Positions 1 to 13,967 of a stretch of 64,000 nucleotides of DNA are shown here, piece by piece. The notes under the pieces were generated by a model. The model was not told the origin of the DNA. It saw only the letters and a program-made list of their open reading frames with translations, and did not search any database. This DNA comes from Carallia brachiata (lineage: Eukaryota; Streptophyta; Magnoliopsida; Malpighiales; Rhizophoraceae), in the NCBI GenBank assembly GCA_021464245.1, contig JADCRB010000049.1, positions 654,235-718,234 on the forward strand, written 5' to 3'. The translations under genes and the position numbers were made by a program. Numbering within the stretch: position 1 is the first letter of the stretch; every line of letters begins with the position of its first letter.

Positions 1-121
1 ACAGGCTTGCTGTAATTCCTTCATTATCTCTATATTCTTGTGTGCCGTGTTCATATTGCTCAATTTGTAAAATAAATCTGTGATTAGTAACTATTCTGTT
101 CTAAAATTATTTATTATCTGA

Positions 122-280
<159 letters not shown>

Positions 281-745
281 ATGAGGTGTTGATGCACTCA
301 CCATCAACAGACCCTGCTGAAGCTGGACCTCTTATGAGGGAATCTTTATGACTCCCATGCCAACACAGAAAATTACTTGATCTGAGCTTCTTTTCAAAAA
401 GCAGTTCAGTGCGTGGACACACTGGACAATGCTGGGGAAGGCATCCTTCCGTTTATTGAGAAGACCTTCCGATTTTGTCAGGGTGATGGGTCAATGTTTG
501 GATTTTTTGTTCAGGATCAATGCAGTGCATCATCATCCATTGGCTTAGAAAGCAAGAGAGATGGCAGGGAGCGTCTCTCCTGTTTGAAAGTGAGGTATGA
601 CCTGGCATTTGTTTTTTTTTTTCCCCCACTAAATAGAATTAAAAAAGGATATTTGTTCTGTTGTATATAAGGCCACTAATTTTCCTTTTGTGTAATGAGT
701 GGATTCCTTCTACGCACCTGTTTGAGTGCCAATAAATGGCATAAA
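281..745 (+). other. Probable 3' UTR of the first gene
   Basis: This stretch follows the stop codon at 278-280, has no convincing coding frame, and contains an AATAAA hexamer at 731-736 within a T-rich context. An 85-codon open frame inside it starts at 413 but shows no recognisable domain and is taken as chance. Confidence 0.5.
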
Positions 746-1149
746 AAGGTTTGTAATTCATCCTGTGTTTTTTTATGTGTTCATTTGTATTAAAACCCGA
801 CGGCTTTTGGTACCGTCAATTGCAATGATTCCTAATCGTTCTTTAACTTCGATTTTGTGTTCATTAGTACGTTGCTGTTTCATGTTTAATACAAATCGAT
901 AGGTAGTTTATTGCTGACAAACTATGCCATGAATCATGGGTGCCATTTGAATCATCTCTTAGCTTTGATCTTTATCAGGGTCTTTGATCTGGGAAATGCT
1001 ACGTTTGATGTGCCGCGGTAGAGTGGGTTGTAATGCATTACAACTTGTTCGAGATTCGCATCCAAGAGCTCGAATATGTGTGGGCGAACTAAAAAATTAA
1101 TATGAAAAACTTTTAGAATTTAATTTTTAATTACCGAATACATTTTTAT

Positions 1150-1295
1150 TATTTTTTTTTTTTGGGTCTTTTGAGAGTTGTAAAACAGCTGGTAGGAGAA
1201 GAGGGGTGTAGGGTATTAGGCCTGAGATTTGAACTTGAGAGTTGGAGGACAACCCTCCAACCATTGCAGCAAGGAAAAGTGAATTTCTTTGTGAA
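1150..1295 (-). repeat. Candidate tRNA-derived SINE
   Basis: Read on the minus strand, the segment has an A-box-like stretch (TGCAATGGTTGG, near 1270-1255) and a B-box-like stretch (GTTCAAATCTC, near 1230), spaced as in a tRNA promoter. It ends in a run of A's (the T tract at 1151-1164 on the plus strand). I found no clear target-site duplication, so this is a candidate only. The adjoining GC-rich block at 1300-1515 carries an open frame of about 117 codons with no family I can recognise. Confidence 0.4.
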
Positions 1296-1709
1296 AATGA
1301 AGGCAGTGGCTACAAAAGGTTCCGTCGATGTTCGGCTGGACATGCCCGAAACCCTCGTCGACCAAGCGATCATTGAGTCCGGCGACAACCCAGATGCGGC
1401 TATCAACAACCCAGCCCAGCACCTGGGGGTCCGGATTGGAGCCCAATTCAAGACGGATGACTTAGACGCCCACGGGTTGGGGGAAATTGGGTCGTTTCTG
1501 GCGACCCGAGTCTAAGAGGAATCGGATACTGGGCCTGAAGGCAATGTCTCTGTGAAACAAGAAATGGGTTAGGATTCTTTTTTTCCCCTCCATCAGTTGT
1601 TTGTACATGAACAAAACTAAAGCCCTTTTTGTTTTAAGTATGCTAAGCCCATCGGGCCTGATCAATGCACAATGGGAATATGTTAAAATTTTCATTTGGG
1701 TTCCCAACC

Positions 1710-1756
1710 AGAAACGGTACTTCATAGGACCAAAAAAAAAAGAAACGGTACTTCAT
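1710..1756 (+). repeat. 16-bp direct duplication around a 15-bp A-tailed insert
   Basis: The 16-mer agaaacggtacttcat occurs at 1710-1725 and again, identical, at 1741-1756. The 15 bases between are aggacc followed by A's. This has the shape of a target-site duplication around an extremely 5'-truncated retroposon tail. A replication-slippage duplication is the alternative. Confidence 0.65.
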
Positions 1757-1779
1757 CTGCTATGAGACTGCCCCATAAT

Positions 1780-2640
1780 TGCTAGCCTATGGTGCAAATT
1801 GGTAAGACCGGAATTGAGAACCTGTTTCTTCGTGGGAGAATTGGAGGAATGGTTGGAAGCTAATCTTTGTGGAAACTGGGGAGGTACTTCACCTGAGGAC
1901 TGGGCATCACTGTTTGAGCTGACTTGCTGGTGGAGATGGAAGTGGCGGAATGCCCAGGTGTTCACAAGGAAGCGTTTTTCTCAATATAGTACGGCAGTAG
2001 TTGTGAAGACTGCAGAAAACACTTTGCTGCGGGGAGCTGAAGAGGGTTTTCTTCCGAAATCCCTTAAAACACAAACTTTGGTTGGATGGAGAGCCCCTGA
2101 TGGTGACTGGGTAAAATTTAATACGGATGACGCTTCATTAGGAAATCCTGGAGCGGCAAGTGCTGAGGGTTTACTAAGGGATTTTAGAGGTGTTTGGCTT
2201 AAAAGATTTGCATTGAATTTGGGGGTATGTTGGGCGTTCCAAGCTGAACTACGGGCAATTTTTCGTGGCCTTGAGATGGCTTGGCAATTTGGTGTCCCAA
2301 GAATTTGGTTAGAGTTAGATTCCCAATTGACGATGCATGCACTTGAACAAGATTTATAGATACCCACCCCTACTTCAACTTGGTTAATGGATGCAAGGCT
2401 TTGATCTCTAAAAATTAGTTAGTAAGAGTCTCTCATGTATATAAATAAGGAAATCAGACTGGCTAGTAACATATAATCAACAGCTTCCCTTTAGGTTTCA
2501 CCAACTTTTACAATTTTCAGGAACTCTTCGCCATATTCTCAGGAACTCTCAGCTTCGAGTTATAGCTTTTTAAAATTTTGATTGTATTAGTTTCTTTTAA
2601 TAATATAACATCTTCCTTCGTAACAAAAGAAAAAAAAATT
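1780..2640 (+). mobile_element. LINE remnant with RNase H domain
   Basis: An open frame at 1799-2359 encodes the C-terminal part of a plant non-LTR retrotransposon. From about residue 95 it shows the reverse-transcriptase-like RNase H pattern: W-x-P-x-G-D-W-V-K-F-N-T-D, then GNPGAA, RDFRGVW, AELRAI and LELDSQ. The expected acidic residues (TD, the E of AEL, the D of LDS) are present. The frame stops early after LEQDL, and reverse transcriptase and endonuclease are absent. The 3' end carries the usual A-rich LINE terminus at about 2625-2640. It is a dead, 5'-truncated copy. Confidence 0.75.
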
Positions 2641-4320
2641 ATTTGGGAGAATTAGCTGCTTAGGTTAAAACAAACAAAAAAAAAGACAGTTTGGAGCAAT
2701 TAGTTCATAACAAAATAAAAAAATTTTCAATTCTTCTAAATCTCATCTCTTCTAATTATAATATAAATTTTAATTATCTCTTAAGACCAAAAAAATAATT
2801 TCATTTGAAAGGTATAGAGCTTATCACAATGATAATGAGATTGAGACATTCACTCATTTCCCGCTTATTCCTTCTCATATGACTGTTATCACTCTTTCAC
2901 GACAAAAAGAAAATGTCATTTAAAATCAATTGTTTCTCTAACCATCGTATTACTACGTAATCAAACTCATAAAATATAATTCAGGAACATTCAGCCACGT
3001 TCCACAAAGGGTCACACCTTACCAATTTGTCAATGGTCCACCTGGCTCTAGCTTTACAGAAATCAGATTCCCCATCCTTAATGGACCTCAAGTTTGTTCA
3101 GGTTCGCTTGTTAAGCATAATAAAGACAGAGAGAGGCCGAGACAAAGATTCTGTTGTGGGGAATTTGGATTTTTATGTTAATATCTAGCAGGCAAACAAC
3201 TCTTACATAAATGGCATTGATTGTGGCATTATTTTAATTAATTTTACAATTTATTTCTAAGATTTGGCAACAGAACTCTAGTAACACCATTCCGGAGGCA
3301 GAGCCACGTAACTTTGTGAAATGCATTATTTACCCTTAACAACTCTTACATAAATGCATTTATTGTGACGTTTATTTTCGATAATTTTATAATTTATTCT
3401 TTGTTGCTACCAGACCTCGATCCCCCGACCAAGCTAAGCATGTACCAGGTTGATTGCTATCAAGGCAAGAGGAGGCCGGTATTTTAGAATTTATTCTAAG
3501 ATTCAACAATGAATGCGTTTATCGTGCAATACATTTTATTTCTAAGGTTAGACTAGCCGTTCTTTATTTATTGTTGTTAATTATTTAGAACCTCACTTAA
3601 AGCACTTTGTCCCAAAGATGGGATTAAATAATACTAAACATAGATAAGGAGTGAAAACTAAAAAAGTTCGTTTCTTGATATAATCTGCGGTAGAAATATT
3701 TACGCAGTAAAAAAATAACACTTTAAAAATCTCTAAACGAGACTAATTTGATCGCAAATAAAACATGTCTCAATGGACAAGACTCTTAGTCTCTCACCTT
3801 ATAAAGTTTAAAAAGTTTAAAAAAGATTATGCACTTAATCATGTCTTTGTTGTTTACACAAAAATTATTTTACGGTTCAATATATTATTTGTAAAGTAAT
3901 CTTACCGTTATATTAAGATTCATCCTTCAAATAATAAGCAAATTATTAGATGCTAATTATCAAGGACATACCATCACAAAAATAACACCAGAAATTAATA
4001 CGAAAATATGGAAGTCTGGACGACTGGACCACATTATTAAATACCACATAAGGGATTGGTTTTTGGAGCATTTATCAATAAGCATGCATATATTCCTCAA
4101 TATGTTGAAGTCTGATATTGAGCATGCGGCCAATTGCTGACTGCCAATTAAGCTTAAACTATTCCCATGTTCAAAATTATATGCTCCTTATTTCATTCAG
4201 CCAGCGCTGCAGCACCCTTCAGTTCAGGTCATCCATTCCAATGCCATCGACTGGAGAGTCACCCCCTGCTCCAGGCCCCAGGAAATCCTTGCAATCTATC
4301 CCCGAGTTGCATGCATCAGC
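2641..4320. other. AT-rich intergenic DNA with degenerate direct repeats
   Basis: No coding frame or RNA gene is supported here. A phrase around 'caactcttacataaatg' followed by 'attgtg' and an AT block occurs at about 3198 and 3342, with a weaker third version near 3510. This suggests an old local duplication with a period near 145 bp. Confidence 0.35.
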
Positions 4321-4325
4321 CGAAG

Positions 4326-6243
4326 TCATTGCATGCATCCCAAGTTCACCAGGAGTGGACGCACAACTTTTTTGTGAAGCCTATATTTCTGTGATCAAAA
4401 TTTAGTTTCTATTAGTTAATGTAATCACAAACAACATCAGCAATACCATTTGAGATCATTTTTTGATTCAAATAACTTATACGTAACCAAACAAATGGAT
4501 AATTCATAATTTTAGATGACGAAAAATCCCATTTTGCATTAATAAGTTCTATAATTGTGAGAAATTTTGTTAATCTTTGGATACATATGACAAGTTGTAG
4601 TAACAGAAAATAAAATAACAGGACAAAAATTCCACATATGTTTGCTAATTAAACACATATTTTTTGGTCTACTTAGACACATATTTTGATATAGAACTAA
4701 CCTGCAGGTGACTTTTCACCTGGTTAATCTTCAGCCCCTCAACTTTCATGTAGTCTCTTATTTTTTTGGGTGTGGCCACTACTCAAATCAGAAGAAATTA
4801 AATTGCTAAAAATGCATAAAAATACAGTCTAATGAAAGGTTTGATAGTAAAGCTTTGAGTTTCATCTCCAATATAAATGAATTTCGAACAATCTGTATGC
4901 ACAAAAGAAATCTGAAATTGATGGTTTAAAAGGGGGGATCTAACCTTGATAGCCTCCAAGATAATGCAGAGCCTTTTCAAACCTTTCATGGAGCTCTACA
5001 GTCCACATTAGCCTATTATTTTGTAGCATAGGAAGCCTCAATGTCACAAACCGATTGTTGGCCCCAAGTTTCGGGCCGATTTGACCATCTTGGAGCCTCA
5101 AAGGACGATCAATTGACAGACGAGATTCTTGTTCAGCCTGAAAGTAGTATAATATATCAAGACATTTATTTTTTAGACATACTTTAATAGTGAAAATTTA
5201 AAATTTTTATTTTAAAGATTTTTAAATTTAAATTTAAGAGGAGAGAAATTTATAAAAAAAAAAATTATCATATTGTATAATTTATGATTCAATAAACATC
5301 CTAATAAACAAAAAAAAATCAAGACATTCAACTAGTAATTAATGTGCAACTAACATAACGAAACACGAGTCTACATCCAATACTCTGCAGATGCAACTTG
5401 TTTATGTAATTTTTCCGTTTTGTTAAATCAAAGCATAGTTGTTAAAGTTTGAAAAAAAAAAAAACAAAAAGACTTTACATAAATACCTTTGACTTTGTTT
5501 TGCTATTTGGTCCCGGATGCTCTTTAAGACTTTACCTCATGTTTGGGATGAGGAACTTCCCTCAAGAAAGAAATCTGGCCCCACTGAAACCAGACATGGA
5601 AAGACCATTCATCTTTTTTTTTTTTTTTTTTTTGTATGTAAAATTATTTTTTTGTCCTTGTGATTTTTTTAGAATTATTTTTTTATTTTTACTTTTTAAA
5701 GGTAGAATTAATATTATAAGTATATAACATATATCATTTAATTTCTTTTTACAATTTTTCATTTTTAAATAAAATATTTTTTACTTTCTTTTCTCATATT
5801 TTACTCTCCTAAACACGTGAAAGATGAAAAATTTTTCTCTCATCCAACATTATTACCCGTGCAGCCACGCTTTTAATTCTCTCATTTTACTCTCCCCTAT
5901 TTATTCTTCCAAACAAAGTGTTAGCCTCCATTAATAATTTATTCTTTTAAGGACCAAATAATCAAACATCAAAATTAACAAGACCAAAACGAAAAAATAA
6001 AAGGAGAATAATGGTTTTCAAGGTTACCTGCAATGTTGTGTTTATGGTTGTTTTCTGCTCCTTGTCTTGATTGGGGTTAGTCGACTGGTGAGCATAAGGG
6101 CTCATGAAGTCTGCTATTGGTTCTTGCTCAAAGCCCCCTTTCTTTGATACCAGAGTATCTATTAAAGCTCTTTCCCGTTGAGGCTCCTCAACCTTGTTTA
6201 ACCTTTTGATTTCCAATTTAAGTCTCTTAATTGCTATAAGCAT
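4326..6243 (-). CDS. GARP/G2-like Myb-related transcription factor
   Basis: Four minus-strand exons join in frame: 6243-6028, 5137-4945, 4778-4702 and 4388-4326, giving about 182 residues. All introns have GT..AG borders. The product is a nuclear DNA-binding protein of the GARP class. The B-motif is split over three exons: RLMWTVELHERFEKALHYLGG, then VATPKKIRDYMKVEGL followed by KINQVKSHLQ, then KYRLHKK. The VATPKKIRD...VKSHLQKYRLH pattern is closest to the NIGT1/HRS1/HHO group. The N-terminal exon is Leu/Lys-rich but lacks a clear hydrophobic HHO motif. The protein ends 13 residues after KYRLHKK, so it is short for the family. The start ATG at 6243 follows an in-frame stop, but a further upstream exon is possible. 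The DNA-binding domain is certain; the exact ends are not. Confidence 0.65.
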
Positions 6244-6249
6244 TCACAA

Positions 6250-7725
6250 GGTACAAAATAGATTGTTCCAATAAATAAAAAGAAATAATCACAAAGCTTT
6301 AATTGTATAGACCTAGAGGGTATCGAAAAAAGAACAAGATCTCCAAATTATGAATATCATCTAATTACTGCGATAAAAAATTACTTAATATACAACATAT
6401 CAACAACAACGACAAACTCTTAATTATTAAAGAAAAAAAAATTAAAAAAAAAACTGACCATCTGTGAGTAACAAATTATTTGAAGAATGTGACGATTGTA
6501 TCGCTTACACATGATAACTCATCTTGATATTTGAGAAGATAGTCATTTAATATCATTAGCTTTGATTCAATACTACATATTCTGATAGGGCTTCAAATAA
6601 TTTGGGGAGGCTTTTGGGCGCACAAGTTGGATTTTGAATCATGGTAAGCACCAAGCCACTAGAGGTAAACATTTGATTGATCTCTCTAGGAAAACTTAGC
6701 TTTCTTGGTTCTTGCAAAATCTATGAATGTGATTTAAGGGTACAAAGCGTGTTTGTTTGGCCGTTACATATAGAACAATGACATCTCAGATTCCCCACAA
6801 GAAATAAAATTACACGTGTTAATTCTTTGGCATTGTTAGACTGAGTAAAGAAAAAAAAAACACTAATGCATAGAAACACATGAAAAGTATGTTAAGAAGA
6901 AAAATCGAAATATGTTAGTTATGACTTTAACATCTCATATGACCAATCTATTAATAAAGACTTTTACTCCATGAAATTAAGATGATAGATGACACAATAT
7001 TGTTTACTCTTTTGAAGCTTAGAAGTAAATGTTTGGATATTAATATAATGGACCCAATTGCAGTTTTGGGGCAAATTTAAAGGACTTTCATAGTTTCATT
7101 TATAAGTTTTCCAAGGGAAAAAACTTTTGGTGTGTGTTACTTTCAAAATTATTGCTCAATTCTTATTTCTACTTTTATTCTCTGTTTCATTTTCATTTTT
7201 CAGAAAAAAATAGTAAGAATATATGTTTACTTAATAGAAAAGTGAGCCTATGCTATCTTCTATCTCAAGGCAAAAAAGTCAAAAACAATAGAAATTATTT
7301 CTCCAAAAAAAAAAAACAATAGAAATTAGGATCCCTAATGCGGAAAAGGAAGGCACCCCTATTGTGTCACTGTAGCGGAAAGGAATATTTTTGTTGTTGG
7401 ACGGAAAAAAAAAATCAAATAGACTATATAATAATTCATCTGTTCTTCCTTATTTTTATTTATTTATACACTTTTCTATTTAAATTAATTCTTTGAACTC
7501 TTTACAAATGACATCCGAGTAGACAAAAGCAAACCCATTTTTTTAAAAAATAATTTCTTATTCTTGATATTATTTTTCCTAATCTCTTCTAATTTTTATA
7601 AAAATTTTCCTCCAAGTAAACACGCATTTAGCCATTTACTTTTGTTAGGACCCAAAAAAAGGACAGAAAATGCGTTTTCTGAAAAACAGTCAAACTAACG
7701 GACCAAAATTGAAAACCAAATAAAA
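6250..7725. other. Intergenic, probable promoter side of the GARP gene
   Basis: AT-rich DNA with T and A runs. I see no conserved coding frame, transfer RNA or clear transposon end in it. Confidence 0.3.
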
Positions 7726-7729
7726 TTTG

Positions 7730-8235
7730 GGATATCAATATTTTTAATTATAAATTTTTAAATTTTTTTTACTTTTAAGTTTTAAATTTTTTGACATTTC
7801 ATTTGAATTTTAAACCTTTTAATTTTCTACCAAATCAGTCCATCTATTTATCAAAAGTAATTAATATATTAAAAAATAATTTTAACTTTAAAAAAATTAT
7901 TTAAAATATATATATATATATATATATATAAATTAAATATTTTTCTATCAAAAATATACATGTTACCCATTTAATTTGTATATTTATTAATTAAAAAAAT
8001 ATTTAATGTGAATATTTTGTTGATGAAAAAAATATTTAATTCATGTATTTAATTTTTTTAAATAATTTTTATTAAGTTAAACTTATTTATTAATCGATTG
8101 ACTATTTTTTGTAATTTAAAGGACTGATGTATGATAAAATTAAAAAATTTAAAACTCAAATGATAAAAAATTTAAAATTTAAATATAAAAAAATTAAAAA
8201 TATAAAATTAAAAATATTAATATTTCAATAAAGTC
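7730..8235. mobile_element. Foldback MITE, about 500 bp, copy A
   Basis: The two ends are inverted copies: 'atcaatatttttaatt' near 7735 matches the reverse complement of 'aattaaaaatattaat' near 8215, and the inverted similarity continues inward for roughly 80 bases. The inner phrases gacatttcatttga and ctaccaaatcagt recur in the element at 25.7 kb, so this is a dispersed family. The centre contains a (TA)n run at about 7905-7930. No gene lies inside. Confidence 0.6.
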
Positions 8236-8319
8236 ACGACAGAGTTGGGAATAATATGTAAATAGTGGAAATAAACGCAAAAAAAAACAAAAGCGCTTAC
8301 GCCCTACCCTTGTATCTTA

Positions 8320-8328
8320 AAACCCTAA
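8320..8328 (+). promoter_or_regulatory. Telo-box in the L7a promoter
   Basis: The motif aaaccctaa lies about 80 bases upstream of the L7a start codon. Telo-boxes are a known hallmark of plant ribosomal-protein promoters and fit this position. Function here is inferred from motif and placement. Confidence 0.6.
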
Positions 8329-8406
8329 TTAAACTCAATTGTTACTCAGCGCCTTCAGCCTCCACACAGCAAGGCTGCGTTCGGCTGCGCATCTCCTCCC
8401 GTGTAA

Positions 8407-11259
<2,853 letters not shown>

Positions 11260-13900
11260 GCTTCTGTTAAGTGAGGGAAGACACCTCAGTTTGGAGCAAC
11301 CCCTGAAGATTTATTTTGCATTATTTTTAAGTTTTGGTTTTATTGTTTGTGGACAAGTTTTGTAGTGATTGGATAGCTTAGGAATTTCCTATTGCCGAGT
11401 TGTTTACTACTTTGGTTGGAGAATGACGATATACAGATTCTTGCTGCTGGTGAACTTTTCCTCTGATGGGTAAACGTTTTCCCTATTTTTGGGCATTACT
11501 TTATCAATTGGTCTTATGGATTTGCCCATATTTCACCTTGGTTGGTGTGAAATAAACCACCTAATTGAATTATAAGGTTGCCGCTGTCTCTGGGAATATT
11601 GAAGTCTCCTTTTCAATGGAAGCTCTGCCTCTTGCAAATTCTGGAAGGTAACAAAGGGCCATGTGAGAGGCTAAGAAGGCCAAGAAGTCGTTGAGGTCAT
11701 TGCCAACTTATTCACTTTACCCTCGGATCTAACCCTCTAACTACCCCAGTGTTTATGTTCCACCTCTTCAAAAGGATTTAACACAGTGCATGTTACAGCC
11801 AGTCTCCCTCACTCGCTGCTGAAGCAATCAAAGAATGCCATATTAGTTGTACAAAGGGAATTCTTTTTTGATTCCATGATTGATTTCAAAATCCTTCTTG
11901 TTCCTGATGTCTACGTGGAAGATTGGAACTAAGTGATTATTAACTTATTTGAGAGACAATGGTTAAAGAGATGGTAATTCTAATTAAGGAAATACTTAGT
12001 GAAATTATTTAGGTGAGATCAAGTGAAATTAAAATGATATTAGTCGTTGAATAACTAAATTTAAAAAAAAAAAAGAATAAATTATTGACGTCGTCAAATT
12101 ATTAAAGTACAATCGTGTACTGGAATTCTTTCAAATATATGGCCTATCTGTTAAAAGTTTATTACATTTGCGGAAAAGCAGTATATATGTTGCCGTTCTC
12201 TTGCTGTTTTTGATTAGCAAGAAAAATTTCTTAAACATTCATCTAAAATCTGGATTCTTATTAATTTTATGCACTGGGCTTCTAAATGCCTACGTAATGT
12301 GGTTACTTAAAATGGCTTGTCGTGTCGCAAAATCTTTTTCTCTATCTTTTCATGGCAAGTAAATTTGCCCTTTTCCGTGGGAATAAAGAGCGCACACCTA
12401 TATATGCTAGGACAGGTTAATTGATCTGCAGCTTGAATGAAAAGTATTAGGAAATGTATAGCTATCCATTATACAAAGCACCACTAATGATGATGATGCA
12501 TGAAGCATCTGTGTTACTGTTATCTTTCATGGCACTAGTGAACTGCAGTCCTGCTTCCACCATTTAGCGCCATGGTGACATGGAAAATTATCCGGAATAG
12601 GCCGCTGTTGTTTTCAGTTAAGTTCTTACAAGCAGCAAGAATAGTCTGTTTAATTCGAATAACTCAATTTAATTTATTTGAAACTCCACATGGCACAACT
12701 TGCTTTAACGAAGAATTAGATTATAATTCCAAATACTTCAAATAATTCAAAATTTAAATAGCTCGATTTTAAGATGACATGAAAACTGATTTAACGTAAA
12801 TTTTTCAAATGTAGAAAATTCTAAAATTTATATTATCTGGAACTTTAATATACACAAAATTTGAGGAATCTGGACCCAAAACAAACTGACTCACTCGACT
12901 GTTGTCTCTAGCAAGGGCATTGATTGCGTAGAGTGTGCAGTTAGATGGCCATGGGGACCAATCACAAGAACAACACCCCCACACCTCCAAACAAACACTT
13001 TTGCCATCCTACCAATCACTTTGACAACCTTAGGAGAAAATGAAAATTGTTCTGTTCATCTATATAAAAAAAAACCCAAAAAGAAGGAAAGTTTTGTGGG
13101 CCCAACATATTCATCATAAAGCAATGGCTGCATCCTTCAGCTACTTATTCCCAAATTTAATGAAAAAATTGGGATTTTTTTTTTTAAATCACTTTCTGTT
13201 ATTTTGTTAACCAAAAGGACAAAAACGCAATAAAATTAAAGCAATCTCTTTATAAGTATAGTAATTGTATGGTTTATCTTCTGCATTCACGTGTAGTAAA
13301 TATGCAAACAAAACTCTCGCCTTAATTAGAGGCTTTCTTTCCCATACAATTCTGTCCTCTGCCGGGACGTTTGCCCCTCTCCCTCTCTTTAGTACACGCA
13401 TTTCCGACAGCATTCCCGGCCAATCTCGCCGGAATTTTGTCGCGAATAGAAACCATATGGGTTTAAGTTTCCACCTACACCCTTTTTTTTTTTTTCTTTT
13501 TGTCTGGTGGTCTACCTTTTCTTGCATCTATACAAGTCAGCATTAATGTAGCTGAGTTCAATTGTCAAAGGATGAGCGCAAGCTGAGATTTTTATCAATT
13601 CATCTCAAGTTCTTGGACATCATTTCTGGGTTTTGGTTAGACATCTTAGGTCTGTGTTCTGGACCACTCCAAGGTGACAAGATTAGGTGAAAAACGGAGA
13701 CTAAAGTAATGAGAAAATGACAGCATAAAGCTTGTTTCTTTATTATATTGATATAAAAAATGTTTATGGAATAAAGGAAGGTGTTTAGAGTTTCAAGGTG
13801 ATCTTCAATGTTATCTTAATCAAGTTTTAAGAATCTTCTTGTCTCTTGTAGAAAGAGCATTTCTCAGAATTTCCACAGGCTTGAATATACATCTAAAAAG
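11260..13900. other. L7a 3' UTR and intergenic DNA
   Basis: The first 200 bases after the stop are probably 3' UTR. Beyond that I find only AT-rich DNA. A pyrimidine-rich block at about 13330-13500 may be the 5' leader or promoter of the GT106 gene that follows, but no clear TATA box was found. Confidence 0.3.
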
Positions 13901-13967
13901 GTCAGGTGAGAAATTGTGCTGGTTTTGAATCTGTCACTTAGGGGGTTGTTCAAGTGGGTTTGGTGAA

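Noticed and set aside
1162..1515. 117-codon open frame in GC-rich DNA
   Set aside because: No known domain, overlaps a SINE-like segment, and both strands are open, as expected in GC-rich repeat debris.
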